NCBI GenBank assembly: GCA_018266055.1
Contig: JAFDYT010000016.1
Location: 122,914 to 180,383 of the forward strand
DNA from: Bacteroidota bacterium
GTDB taxonomy: Bacteria; Bacteroidota; Bacteroidia; Cytophagales; Cyclobacteriaceae
Reading direction: 5' to 3'
DNA: 57,470 nucleotides
Shown here: positions 8,187-16,211 of the stretch, piece by piece
Layout: every line of letters begins with the position of its first letter
Numbering within the stretch: position 1 is the stretch's first letter
Program-made: the position numbers and the translations under genes
Notes under the pieces: model-generated
Databases searched by the model: none
Told to the model about the DNA's origin: nothing
The model's input: only the letters and a program-made list of their open reading frames with translations

Positions 8187-9413
8187 ATGGAAAAAGAAAT
8201 ACGTCTTGGCTTGCGGGAAAACTGGAAACAGTTTACTCTTCTTGTTGTCATCAATGCATTTGTTGGGGGGATGATCGGTTTAGAGCGCACAATCATTCCT
8301 CAGATTGCTGAGAATGATTTCCTATTGGCCGCGAAGACAGCAATACTTTCTTTTATTGTTGTGTTTGGAGTTACGAAAGCCATTACCAATTATTACACGG
8401 GTGCGTTGGCAAACAAGCTGGGGAGAAGAAATCTACTGTTAGTTGGGTGGTTGTTTGCCCTTCCTGTTCCACTCATGCTCATCTATGCACCCAATTGGAA
8501 TTGGATTATTGCTGCAAATATTTTTCTCGGAATAAATCAAGGCCTCACTTGGTCAAGTACTGTGGTGATGAAAATTGATTTGGTAGGTGAGAAAAATCGC
8601 GGGTTAGCAATGGGCCTCAACGAATTCGCTGGTTATGTTGCATTGGCTCTTATCGCATTTTGTACTGGATGGATTGCGAACAACTATGGCCTGCGACCCT
8701 ATCCATTCTATATCGGAATTGGATTAAGTGTAGTAGGATTCGCACTGAGCTTCTTTGTAAAGGATACAAGTCATCATGTAAAATTGGAAGCCACTTCAAG
8801 CAAGATTCCGTTGATGAAAAATATTTTCTGGGAGACAACGTGGAAACACATGGATCTAGGCTCCATAACTCAGGCCGGCCTTGTCAACAATCTCAATGAT
8901 GGCATGGTATGGGGTTTGCTTCCTTTACTACTTGTTTCTAAGGGATTTGATCTTCATAAGATAGGAATCATTGTTGCCACCTATCCGGCAGTGTGGGGCA
9001 TAGGACAACTATACGCGGGAAAGCTCGCTGATCAATTTTGTAAAAAGACACTACTTTACGTTGGGATGTTTGTTCAAGGCATCGCGCTGCTCGGAATGAT
9101 TTGGGCGAAATCATTCTCATGGTTTATCATCTTGTCTTCATTGCTAGGTATTGGCACTGCCATTGTATATCCAACATTCCTTGCGGCAATTTCCGACTAC
9201 ACGCATCCTAATCAGCGCCCGCGGAGCATTGGCATATTCAGGCTGTGGAGAGATTTGGGATATTCTATCGGTGCCGTGCTCACAGGATTGATTGCAGATC
9301 GATTTGGATTGATTGCACCAATACTGGTTATTGGATTGCTTACTATCCTTTCGTCTCTGATTTTGAAATACCGGATGAGCTGTACTACAAAACACCATTT
9401 GGTGCTAACTTAA
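8187..9413 (+). CDS. MFS transporter
   Basis: A 408-residue inner-membrane protein with about 12 hydrophobic segments, a G-G-M-I-G-L-E-R start to TM1 and a loop 2-3 motif G-x-L-A-N-K-L-G-R-R typical of the major facilitator superfamily. The frame is open upstream to 8118, but ATG 8187, ten bases after the preceding stop codon, gives a normal N-terminus (MEKEIRLG) and was chosen. Third gene of the arsR-rhodanese operon, so the cargo may be a sulfur compound, but the substrate is unknown. Confidence 0.85.
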   Translation: MEKEIRLGLRENWKQFTLLVVINAFVGGMIGLERTIIPQIAENDFLLAAKTAILSFIVVFGVTKAITNYYTGALANKLGRRNLLLVGWLFALPVPLMLIYAPNWNWIIAANIFLGINQGLTWSSTVVMKIDLVGEKNRGLAMGLNEFAGYVALALIAFCTGWIANNYGLRPYPFYIGIGLSVVGFALSFFVKDTSHHVKLEATSSKIPLMKNIFWETTWKHMDLGSITQAGLVNNLNDGMVWGLLPLLLVSKGFDLHKIGIIVATYPAVWGIGQLYAGKLADQFCKKTLLYVGMFVQGIALLGMIWAKSFSWFIILSSLLGIGTAIVYPTFLAAISDYTHPNQRPRSIGIFRLWRDLGYSIGAVLTGLIADRFGLIAPILVIGLLTILSSLILKYRMSCTTKHHLVLT

Positions 9414-9560
9414 AAAACTCGACAAAGTATGAATCCAGAGAAACACTATTCATTTCTTAGTCTTGCGGAAGACGCCTCGTATTCCGGGTTGCGAAAAGGT
9501 TTCTGACAAAGAATGAAATGATTTTAGCAAGAAAATCACCAATTCGTGATGCTTGGAAGC

Positions 9561-9901
9561 CTATTTTTTCTTCTTAGATGACTTTGACTTTTTATTGAAC
9601 GTCAATGCAAGTCCTATCCAATCTTCAAACTCCGTTTCAGTTTTCATACCCGTATCATCCACCATTACATGCCTTTCATCGGTCGTTTGGTAAAATCCAT
9701 TGTTCGGCAACCAGTTTTTTCAATCGCTACTTCGTGAAGTTCAGGGTCTATACGGCACATCAACTCGTCTTTTATGATCCCGACACACATTTTATCATTT
9801 ACCATAAAAGTGAGTCCGCCCATCATTTGCTTCGCTTCAACTTTATTCACCGATGACAGTGCTTCCCGTATCCGGCTCGCAAGTTTCTCGCTGTAGGCCA
9901 T
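9561..9901 (-). pseudogene. TfoX family protein, frameshifted
   Basis: The first 78 codons from 9901 give a TfoX N-terminal domain (MAYSEKLASRIREAL, then MMGGLTFMVNDKMCVGI and RPMKGM) and run into a stop at about 9665. In another frame the sequence continues as the expected family C-terminus: MVDDTG..., FEDWIGLALTFN and a lysine-rich tail ending at 9561. One missing base after the GGCATGTA stretch would join them. This is either a real loss or a sequencing error. TfoX N-terminal proteins in this phylum are of unknown function. Confidence 0.75.
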
Positions 9902-9904
9902 AAC

Positions 9905-10360
9905 CTAATTTGAATTTGATTTCTCAACAAAGGATTTCAGTCCAGCCATAAATTTCTTGATTCCGATGTCGGATTGTTTACGAATCATGATTGCATCAAG
10001 TAACTTTCCGAGCAACCCAAATTTCACGCTATAATCCATCACTTGCTTCACTTTCACTTTGTTGTCTATTACTTCAAAGCTGTAGCTGTGCTTCAGTCTT
10101 TGCACCGGAAATGAGCGTGCGGTTAATTCATAGGTAAGCGCCTCATTCGGTTTGAACTCAGTCACCGATTCTTCAAACCAGTTTTTGCCATCCAGCATAT
10201 CCACTTTTCGTTTTGCTCCCATGCCGTTTTTGGCGGATGTTAGCGCAGTTGATTTTTTCACTGTTGGATCATATTGGTCAAGTAGATCGACCGTTGTAAG
10301 TGTATCCCAGATTTTAGTAATGGGAGCCTCTATAGTAATTTCGTTGTGTATAGTAGCCAT
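9905..10360 (-). CDS. SRPBCC family (polyketide cyclase-like) protein
   Basis: A 151-residue cytoplasmic protein with the START/SRPBCC layout: an N-terminal strand HNEITIEAPITKIWDTLTTV, a long antiparallel sheet with 'WFEESVTEFKPNEALTYELT', and a C-terminal helix 'FMAGLKSFVEK'. Such proteins bind small hydrophobic ligands in a deep cavity. It is 3 bp upstream of the tfoX remnant and divergent from hxlR. HxlR regulators are commonly paired with such divergent genes, so it is the likely target of the operators at 10409-10459. Confidence 0.8.
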   Translation of the reverse strand: MATIHNEITIEAPITKIWDTLTTVDLLDQYDPTVKKSTALTSAKNGMGAKRKVDMLDGKNWFEESVTEFKPNEALTYELTARSFPVQRLKHSYSFEVIDNKVKVKQVMDYSVKFGLLGKLLDAIMIRKQSDIGIKKFMAGLKSFVEKSNSN

Positions 10361-10408
10361 GTTCGTTTGTTAATTTTCAGAGTATTCCATGATGGGTTTT
10401 GAAAACCT

Positions 10409-10474
10409 ACTTGCTTTTTACAAGTGTAAAGTAAATTGATCTACTTGTAAAAAGCAAGTGCTTTGGTATCTTTG
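10409..10474. promoter_or_regulatory. HxlR operator pair and -7 promoter element
   Basis: ACTTGCTTTTTACAAGT (10409-10425) and its exact reverse complement (10443-10459) form a 17-bp inverted repeat; each half is itself a dyad, ACTTG-N7-CAAGT. TATCTTTG at 10467-10474 fits the Bacteroidetes -7 element, with TTG 19 bp upstream inside the second repeat. Bound regulator would block this promoter. The start of the divergent SRPBCC gene is 49 bp to the left. Confidence 0.7.
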
Positions 10475-10478
10475 TAAG

Positions 10479-10898
10479 ATGAAGAAAAAAATTGCCTTCC
10501 GTTCCACCTGCCCGATCAGCACCATGCTCGATATAACAGGCGACAAGTGGTCGCTGCTGATTGTGCGCGATCTGGCATTCAAGGGCAAAAATACCTACGG
10601 TGATTTTTTGAAGGCAGGCGAAGGAATCGCTACCAATGTATTGGCAGATAAGCTAACACAACTTGAAATAGGAGGCATTGTTACCAAAGAGAGGCACCCC
10701 CAAAGCAAGGCAAAGGTTCTCTACAGGCTCACCAAAAAGGGCATTGATTTGATACCCGCGCTGGTCGAAATTATTTTATGGAGCGAAAAGTACCACCATG
10801 TGCACGAGCAAGCGGTATCGTTTGCCTGGCAAGTGAGAAGAGATAAGATTGGAATGACAAAAATGTTGATGGATGGTGCAAAAAAGATAGAATTATAA
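10479..10898 (+). CDS. HxlR family transcriptional regulator
   Basis: A 139-residue winged-helix protein with the family opening: C-P-I-x-x-x-L-D-I-T-G-D-K-W-S-L-L-I-V-R-D-L, then 'GIATNVLADKLTQLE' and a wing 'RHPQSKAKVLYRLTKKG'. The frame is open back to 10458, but the ATG at 10479 gives the usual length. The -7 element ends only 4 bp before this ATG, so the mRNA may be leaderless. The single N-terminal Cys is the residue that senses electrophiles or disulfide stress in characterised relatives. Confidence 0.87.
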   Translation: MKKKIAFRSTCPISTMLDITGDKWSLLIVRDLAFKGKNTYGDFLKAGEGIATNVLADKLTQLEIGGIVTKERHPQSKAKVLYRLTKKGIDLIPALVEIILWSEKYHHVHEQAVSFAWQVRRDKIGMTKMLMDGAKKIEL

Positions 10899-11001
10899 AG
10901 TTTAGACCAAGGCAATTTCCAGGAACGCAAATCACACCAACTTAGAATTTCGTCATTCAAGCTGCATCCCTAACCGTGACAGTGGGCTGTTTGTCCAAAC
11001 C

Positions 11002-11211
11002 TTAATGGCAACAACTCTTGTTTTCTTGCATCGGTGGGCACTGTATTGTCCCGTAACTGCAATAAACACAACAGTCCCCGTGTCTAGGCTTTATAACTGT
11101 TTTGCAATTCTCACATTCATAGAAATATTGACAGGCGTCTGTTGGCATTTCTTCTTCTTTCTTGTGTCCGCAATTTGGACAGGTAATGACTGACTTGGTT
11201 ATTACTTCCAT
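11002..11211 (-). CDS. GDCCVxC domain protein
   Basis: A 69-residue cysteine-rich protein with a zinc-ribbon-like start (C-P-N-C-G-H-K), then C-E-N-C and the diagnostic G-D-C-C-V-Y-C-S-Y-G segment, ending K-S-C-C-H. The family is annotated elsewhere as GDCCVxC domain (seleno)protein; here the position is Cys, not Sec. It is last in an operon with arsR and merTP, its start touching the merTP stop at 11211, so a role in mercury or soft-metal handling is likely, but its biochemical function is not known. Confidence 0.8.
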   Translation of the reverse strand: MEVITKSVITCPNCGHKKEEEMPTDACQYFYECENCKTVIKPRHGDCCVYCSYGTIQCPPMQENKSCCH

Positions 11212-11810
11212 TACCTTGTTTGTTTAGCTGTCACGGTATAGCCTGTCGTATTGATCGCTGTTTCAATTTGAGAAATTGTTGTCTTTGAATTGTCGAATTG
11301 AACAATTGCGTTACCGTCCTCATATGAAGCGTCTGATTTTAAAATACCTGTCAACTTGTTTACTTCATGATTAACGTGTTCTGCACAACTGGTGCATGTC
11401 ATTCCGTCAATTTTAAATTCGACAGTTTCAATGTTATATTTTTCGACTACAATGATTTCTTTGTCGGACTTTGGATAAAAAATGTGAGCATAATTTGGGA
11501 ATGTAAGCATTAGAGCTGCAAATATCGTCACTAACCCGAGAAATGATTTTGATTGAATGAACTTTGGTTTCTCTTCAGTCTCACATTCACAGTCCACTTG
11601 CTTTTTAGGTCGAAATTTTTGATACCAGGCAAAGCTCAATACTAAAATTGTAAGTCCAATAAAACATAGTCTGAATGGTTCAATCCATGAAAAGATTGAA
11701 GCAATTCCGCTTGTCCCGGCAATGAGCGCAAGAACAGGTGTAATACAACACAATGACGCTGAAATAGCCGTCAAAATACCTACGGTCACTGCTTTGTTGT
11801 CAGAGTTCAT
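11211..11810 (-). CDS. merTP: Mercuric transport fusion protein MerTP
   Basis: A 199-residue protein. Residues 1-110 hold three hydrophobic segments with the vicinal cysteine pair S-L-C-C-I-T-P in the first, the MerT pattern for binding Hg(II) in the membrane. Residues 128-195 are a heavy-metal-associated domain with G-M-T-C-T-S-C-A-E-H, as in MerP. Fused MerTP occurs in Bacteroidetes. No merA is in the window, so uptake here is not visibly linked to reduction. Starts inside the arsR stop (4-bp overlap), showing translational coupling. Confidence 0.85.
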   Translation of the reverse strand: MNSDNKAVTVGILTAISASLCCITPVLALIAGTSGIASIFSWIEPFRLCFIGLTILVLSFAWYQKFRPKKQVDCECETEEKPKFIQSKSFLGLVTIFAALMLTFPNYAHIFYPKSDKEIIVVEKYNIETVEFKIDGMTCTSCAEHVNHEVNKLTGILKSDASYEDGNAIVQFDNSKTTISQIETAINTTGYTVTAKQTR

Positions 11811-12181
11811 ACAGTTTCTAAGATTTTGTTTTCGTCCAATATTTTAAAGAATGGCTTAAAGAGCTTTTCGTATGTCTTTGTCAAGGAATAGAAAATAGTT
11901 TGTGCCTTTCGGTCAGTCTGGATTATTTTTCTGTCCTTTAGCTTTCTCAGGTGTTGAGAAACAGAAGAAATTGTCATTCCCAAAATGTCGCTGAGGTCGC
12001 AAACGCAAAGTCTTCCTTCTTCATATAATAAATACAGAATTTTTAGTCTTACGTTATTGCCTGCCAACTCAAGTCCACTGGATAAACTGTCAAACGTGTC
12101 GTTAAGCTCAATAACTCTCTCTTTACAGCGGTTTATCTGTTTTATGTCGGCTTGAAGTCGAATACAAGAATTGTTGTCCAT
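11807..12181 (-). CDS. ArsR family metal-responsive regulator
   Basis: A 124-residue winged-helix protein with 'LAGNNVRLKILYLLYEEG', then C-V-C-D-L-S-D-I-L-G and recognition helix 'ISSVSQHLRKLKDRKI'. C-V-C-D-L in helix alpha3 is the metal-binding site of ArsR/CadC-type sensors, and the extra N-terminal C (NNSCIRLQ, NRCKERV) may complete it. First gene of the arsR-merTP-GDCCVxC operon and presumably its repressor. I could not identify an unambiguous operator dyad upstream. Confidence 0.85.
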   Translation of the reverse strand: MDNNSCIRLQADIKQINRCKERVIELNDTFDSLSSGLELAGNNVRLKILYLLYEEGRLCVCDLSDILGMTISSVSQHLRKLKDRKIIQTDRKAQTIFYSLTKTYEKLFKPFFKILDENKILETV

Positions 12182-12415
12182 AGGGCAAAATTAATCAAAT
12201 TGTTTATTTAAGCAAATGCTAAAATACAGAACATAAAAATTAACCGACTTGTTTCTTGTCGGTCGTTAATTCATTAGTCAAAATTTTCTTAACGGCCTTG
12301 CCGCCAAGGCATCAAGTATATACCGTGGAACAATATTATCAGAATTTTGTTCAATTGCGACTAACCAAAGTTATCTTGGCGTTACAAATCACAAAGCGGC
12401 CTGCAAAGTAAAATC
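12182..12415. other. Intergenic region with two hairpins
   Basis: Divergent region between the arsR operon and the sigma-factor gene. It holds a hairpin with arms TTAACCGAC and GTCGGTcGTTAA near 12240-12272 and a second, GCCTTG-CCGC-CAAGGC, near 12295-12310. Neither is followed by a T-tract, so terminator function is doubtful. No ORF of note is present. Confidence 0.4.
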
Positions 12416-12997
12416 ATGAGCGCTAAAGATATTTCCATCGAGGATGCCAAAATTTCAGACTGGGTCCATCAATACGGAGATCAGCTTTATCGATGGGCAG
12501 TGCAGCAGCTTAGAGATGAAGCCTCCGCGCAAGATCTTGTTCAGGAGACGTTCATTTCCGCATTTCAGAATTTTGGAAAGTTCAAAGGCGAGAGTTCTGC
12601 CAAAACATGGTTGTTCAGTATTTTGAAAAATAAGTTGACTGATCATTACCGGAAAATTTCTAGGCTGAAGTTAGAATCGTTGGATACCCACGATGACACA
12701 CTGTTTGATCCATTTGATGATGGCGGGAATTGGAAAAATAATTTTATCCCCAAAGATTGGATTAATGCCGAAGAGCATTTGCTCGATAACCCGGATTTTG
12801 AAAACGTGTTCGTGCACTGCCAGGAGGCTTTGCCGGATCTTTGGTCCTCGTGCGTTAAGCTCAAATACTTAAGTAAAAATGAAAGTGAAGAAATTTGTCA
12901 GCAATTGAATATTTCTGCGTCTAACCTTTGGCAGATTCTTCATCGCGCAAAATTGCAGTTGAGAAATTGCCTCGAAAAAAATTGGTTTTCAAAATAA
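12416..12997 (+). CDS. ECF-type RNA polymerase sigma factor
   Basis: A 193-residue sigma-70 family protein. Region 2 is seen as 'LYRWAVQQLRDEASAQDLVQETFISAFQNF' with the K-T-W-L-F-S-I-L-K-N-K-L-T-D-H-Y-R-K core, and region 4 as 'LNISASNLWQILHRAKLQLRNCLE'. It is followed 9 bp later by a zinc-finger-like anti-sigma gene and then by oxidant-defence genes, so it probably drives an envelope or redox stress operon including itself. Confidence 0.9.
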   Translation: MSAKDISIEDAKISDWVHQYGDQLYRWAVQQLRDEASAQDLVQETFISAFQNFGKFKGESSAKTWLFSILKNKLTDHYRKISRLKLESLDTHDDTLFDPFDDGGNWKNNFIPKDWINAEEHLLDNPDFENVFVHCQEALPDLWSSCVKLKYLSKNESEEICQQLNISASNLWQILHRAKLQLRNCLEKNWFSK

Positions 12998-13006
12998 TTA
13001 TCTGGT

Positions 13007-13270
13007 ATGATGAAGCGGCTCATGCTCTCGTGTAAAAAGGCGACCGAAATGATGGAAAAGAAAATCACATTCGGGCTTTCGCCTGTTGAGAAATTTCAAT
13101 TGTTTCTTCACACCACGATGTGCGATGCCTGCAAAACCTATCAGAAACAATCTGTTTTACTGGATAAATTTCTTACCAAACACAGTGAGCAGATGGAGTC
13201 CAAATCCAATTTGCCCACCCTTCCTGAAGAAGTAAAGGCCAAGATTATCAACGAATTAGAAAAACAATAG
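13007..13270 (+). CDS. Small anti-sigma factor-like protein
   Basis: An 87-residue soluble protein with C-K-K-A-T-E-M-M-E-K near the N-terminus and H-T-T-M-C-D-A-C-K-T-Y about 30 residues later, the H-x3-C-x2-C arrangement of zinc-binding anti-sigma domains. There is no membrane segment, so it would act as a soluble anti-sigma factor; cysteine oxidation could release the sigma factor encoded just upstream. Two start codons, 13007 and 13010, are possible. Confidence 0.75.
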   Translation: MMKRLMLSCKKATEMMEKKITFGLSPVEKFQLFLHTTMCDACKTYQKQSVLLDKFLTKHSEQMESKSNLPTLPEEVKAKIINELEKQ

Positions 13271-13335
13271 AATATTTTCTCCTCCCTTTGTCAGGACTGC
13301 AATGCGCCTCCGTCTAAACGGTATAAGCAAAACAA

Positions 13336-13812
13336 ATGGCAAAACGGAAATTTTTCAAGTGGCTGCTCATCCTAGTCATAGCAGGGGTAGTGGTGGCAGG
13401 AGGAATTGGACTTTACCTCTTTAACAAACCTCACCGCGATGTGCAGGCCTCCAGCATCGACTTCTCAATTTCGAGTGAAGCACTCGTTCAGGAGTTTCTA
13501 AACAATCCGTCAAACGCTAACGCAAAATATCTAGACGAAACGGGTGACTCCAAAATAATTGCAGTCACGGGCACCGTTCATTCCATCTCCAAAGATCTGA
13601 AAGATCAATTCGTTTTGCTTTTGAAAACCGACACGGCAAAGGTGGGTGTGAGTTGTACGTTTACACAGGACACAAATCTCAATGCAGAAAAAGTAAAATC
13701 AGGTGATCACGTTACGGTGAAGGGCGTGATTCGATCGGGTGCCGGATATGACCAAGACCTAGACTTATACGAGGACGTAGTGCTCGAAAAATGCGATTTA
13801 ATCAAAGAATAA
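13336..13812 (+). CDS. Membrane-anchored OB-fold protein
   Basis: A 158-residue protein with one N-terminal membrane segment (residues 7-30) and a periplasmic domain with the OB-fold order of 'tRNA_anti-like' proteins: V-T-G-T-V-H-S-I-S-K-D, 'FVLLLKTDTAKVGVSCTF' and a 'GDHVTVKGVIRSG' strand. Such domains occur in bacterial envelope proteins of unknown function. It sits 66 bp after the anti-sigma gene and 20 bp before the YceI gene, within the presumed sigma-factor operon. Confidence 0.7.
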   Translation: MAKRKFFKWLLILVIAGVVVAGGIGLYLFNKPHRDVQASSIDFSISSEALVQEFLNNPSNANAKYLDETGDSKIIAVTGTVHSISKDLKDQFVLLLKTDTAKVGVSCTFTQDTNLNAEKVKSGDHVTVKGVIRSGAGYDQDLDLYEDVVLEKCDLIKE

Positions 13813-13832
13813 ATTTTTAAACAATCATAATC

Positions 13833-14393
13833 ATGAAAAAAACAATCTTATCTCTGGCTGTAGTTTTAACTTTTGCTCTGACGGCTTTTAGCCCAGCCAC
13901 AAAGTTCATTACCAAAAATGGTCACATCTCTTTTTTCTCGCACACTCCGGTGGAAGATATCACCGCCAACAATTATAAAGTGGTTGGTACAATTGATCCC
14001 ACAAGTGGGGAAGTAGTTTTCTCAGTGCCCATGCAGTCATTCGAATTTGAAAAGGCATTGATGCAAGAACATTTTAACGGAAAAGATTTTCTGAATACGA
14101 AAGCATTTCCAAAAGCAAAGTTCCAGGGCAAAATTACTGATCTCACGTCCGTAGACTTTTCGAAAGACGGAACTTATACTGCTTCTGTTTCAGGCGAGCT
14201 AACCTTGAAGGAGGTTGCAAAACCTGTAAGTGCAAGCGGATCGATCACCGTAAAAGGAAGTGCTATTACGATTGAGGCAAAATTCCCTATCGCCCTTGCC
14301 GACTATGGCATCGTATTCAAGAAAGGAAAGCCATCCACCAACATAGCAAAATCAGTTGACGTAACGGTGAAGGCCGAATATCAACCTGAATAA
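13833..14393 (+). CDS. YceI family periplasmic lipid-binding protein
   Basis: A 186-residue protein with a signal peptide (first 22 residues) and the YceI lipocalin-like fold: 'NGHISFFSHTPVEDITANNY', 'VVFSVPMQSFEFEKALMQEH', 'FPKAKFQGKITD' and 'LTLKEVAKPVSASGSIT'. YceI proteins bind isoprenoid or polyprenyl lipids in the periplasm. It is followed with 1 bp between stop and start by a thioredoxin-like gene. Context with thiol-redox genes suggests a stress role. Confidence 0.88.
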   Translation: MKKTILSLAVVLTFALTAFSPATKFITKNGHISFFSHTPVEDITANNYKVVGTIDPTSGEVVFSVPMQSFEFEKALMQEHFNGKDFLNTKAFPKAKFQGKITDLTSVDFSKDGTYTASVSGELTLKEVAKPVSASGSITVKGSAITIEAKFPIALADYGIVFKKGKPSTNIAKSVDVTVKAEYQPE

Positions 14394-14394
14394 T

Positions 14395-14850
14395 ATGAAG
14401 AAAGCGAATCTCATTTTCTTTATCGCGTTGGCAATTGTTTCCTTCGGGTTTGTGTCCAACTATTTTACTGATGTGCCTGAGTCACCCGATGGTATCCATT
14501 TCTTCAAAGGCTCATGGAAAGAAGCGGTAGCAAAAGCAAAGGCGGAGAACAAACTCATCTTCCTGGATGTGTATGCCACCTGGTGTGGGCCCTGCCGTAT
14601 GTTGAAAAAGAAAACGTTTCCGGATAAAACCGCTGGACAATATTTCAACGATCACTATGTGAACGTCTCGATTGATGGAGAGACAGAAGAGGGCAGTACA
14701 CTGGTTCAGAAATATGCTCTTAGTGCGTATCCAAGTTTAGTCATCTTAAATGCTGAAGAGAAACCGGTGGCCATTGAGTTTGGCTATCACTCAGCGGATT
14801 GGTTGTTGGATTTTGGGAGAACAAATCTTGAAGAGCAAAACACTAAATGA
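14395..14850 (+). CDS. Thioredoxin-fold protein, exported
   Basis: A 151-residue protein with an N-terminal hydrophobic segment (residues 5-20, signal or anchor) and a thioredoxin fold containing D-V-Y-A-T-W-C-G-P-C-R-M-L-K-K, the classical C-G-P-C active site, and the cis-proline region 'ALSAYPSLVIL'. It should act as a disulfide reductase or oxidase in the periplasm. It overlaps the peroxiredoxin-like gene downstream by 4 bp, so the two are translationally coupled. Confidence 0.87.
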   Translation: MKKANLIFFIALAIVSFGFVSNYFTDVPESPDGIHFFKGSWKEAVAKAKAENKLIFLDVYATWCGPCRMLKKKTFPDKTAGQYFNDHYVNVSIDGETEEGSTLVQKYALSAYPSLVILNAEEKPVAIEFGYHSADWLLDFGRTNLEEQNTK

Positions 14851-15401
14851 AACTCCTCGTCAATACACCAGCCATAGATTTTTCTGTAAAAGATATTTAT
14901 GGCAACCCGATTAAATTATCCGACTTCAAAGGAAAGAAAATTCATCTCGGGTTTTTCAGGAATGTAAATTGTCCGTTCTGCAATCTTCGTGTTCATCAAC
15001 TATCCAAACTAAAGGATGCGTTCGAATCAAAAAATCTAAAGATGATTTACTTCTTTGAAAGCGATCCCAAGATTTTATATAAAAGTATCTTCCACCGCGA
15101 AATTTCTCCGATCCCTTTAGTGGGAGATCCAAAGAAAGAAATTTACGCGAGGTATGGAGTGGAGGCATCCATGATGAAAATGATGTCCACATTTCTGGTG
15201 CCTGGTACAATGCGCGACATGAAAGCCGGAAGTGCTCTCAATCTTCCGAAAGAAAAAGACAAAGACGCAACACAGAGCTTAATTCCTGCCGACTTTCTGA
15301 TCGATGAGCAGTTCATCATCCGCAAAGTGCATTATGGCAAAAATATAAACGATCACATTGCCATTGATGAGATCAAAAGATTTGCAGGCTTTGCTGTTTA
15401 A
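14847..15401 (+). CDS. Peroxiredoxin-like (AhpC/TSA) protein
   Basis: A 184-residue thioredoxin-fold protein: 'PAIDFSVKDIYGNPIKLSDF', then the redox loop F-R-N-V-N-C-P-F-C-N-L-R-V-H, and a later I-P-A-D-F-L-I-D strand. The C-P-F-C motif replaces the usual P-x-x-x-T-x-x-C of classical peroxiredoxins and is typical of the 'peroxiredoxin-like' subgroup in Bacteroidetes, which may rather be disulfide reductases. No signal peptide, so cytoplasmic. Starts within the stop of the thioredoxin gene. Confidence 0.82.
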   Translation: MKLLVNTPAIDFSVKDIYGNPIKLSDFKGKKIHLGFFRNVNCPFCNLRVHQLSKLKDAFESKNLKMIYFFESDPKILYKSIFHREISPIPLVGDPKKEIYARYGVEASMMKMMSTFLVPGTMRDMKAGSALNLPKEKDKDATQSLIPADFLIDEQFIIRKVHYGKNINDHIAIDEIKRFAGFAV

Positions 15402-15659
15402 ATGTTACACCAACCCTTACCACATGCTGTCATGAAAAAGCGATTATTGGAATTCTTAAAAAACAGGTTCCCGGAATTAGTTGGCGTCATCGGCTTTCAT
15501 CGCAAAGATGACTATTACATCGTAAACTGCCTCGCGATTGATCCGCGCGATTACGCACCCAATTGTGTCAGCGATCCCATCGGAGCTTCGTATTCGGTGG
15601 ACGTAGTTTCCTTTAAAAAATACATTCGCGACACCTTTGAAGCTTCTAAACTTTTCTAA
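15402..15659 (+). CDS. Hypothetical protein, 85 residues
   Basis: A small protein beginning immediately after the stop of the peroxiredoxin-like gene. An internal Met at residue 11 (15432) gives an alternative start, MKKRLLEFL. It has a basic N-terminal helix, then a short mixed domain with Y-Y-I-V-N-C-L-A-I-D-P-R-D-Y-A-P-N-C, two Cys 14 residues apart. No signal peptide or membrane segment. Its tight packing in the redox operon supports that it is real; I do not recognise the family. Confidence 0.6.
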   Translation: MLHQPLPHAVMKKRLLEFLKNRFPELVGVIGFHRKDDYYIVNCLAIDPRDYAPNCVSDPIGASYSVDVVSFKKYIRDTFEASKLF

Positions 15660-15681
15660 GCTAAACTCAGCTCTACTTATA

Positions 15682-16197
15682 ATGATAAAGTCTATTCAAA
15701 AAAACCTTGACTCACTGAGCGTCACAGTTGCTCATATTTCCGATGAAGAGTTCAATTCAAAATTGGAGATCTTGTCGGGTTCATCCGTTGGTGCACACGT
15801 TCGTCACGTGTTGGAGTTTTACATTGCTATTCTCCAGCGGAATAATTTCAACATCATTTGTTACGATGATCGTGAACGTGACATCCGCATTGAAACAGAC
15901 CGCGACTTTGCCCTCAGCACAATTGAAACCATCAAAGGGCAATTGAATAATATCACTTCTGATCGCAGCATGCTTTTGAAGTGCAATTTCAAAATAAACT
16001 CGGATGGTGGCATTTTATTAGAGTCAAGTCTTTTCCGTGAACTGGCCTACGCGTTTGAGCACAGCATCCATCACCAGGCTTTAATCAAAGTAGGAATTAA
16101 AACGCTGGGATTAGAAGGAATTCTCACGGATGAATTCGGAATAGCTCCGTCAACCATTCGCTTCAAAAGCAAAACACCAGCTCGCATCCACAACTGA
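15682..16197 (+). CDS. DinB-like four-helix protein
   Basis: A 171-residue protein starting at ATG 15682 (the frame is open from 15637, within the previous gene). It shows the DinB/YfiT pattern: S-V-G-A-H-V-R-H-V-L-E-F in one helix and Y-A-F-E-H-S-I-H-H-Q-A-L-I in a later one, supplying the histidine triad that binds a metal. Such enzymes are metal-dependent thiol transferases (bacillithiol or related) or of unknown activity. Its place after thioredoxin and peroxiredoxin genes fits a thiol-related role. Confidence 0.78.
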   Translation: MIKSIQKNLDSLSVTVAHISDEEFNSKLEILSGSSVGAHVRHVLEFYIAILQRNNFNIICYDDRERDIRIETDRDFALSTIETIKGQLNNITSDRSMLLKCNFKINSDGGILLESSLFRELAYAFEHSIHHQALIKVGIKTLGLEGILTDEFGIAPSTIRFKSKTPARIHN

Positions 16198-16211
16198 CAA
16201 AGATTTTCAAC

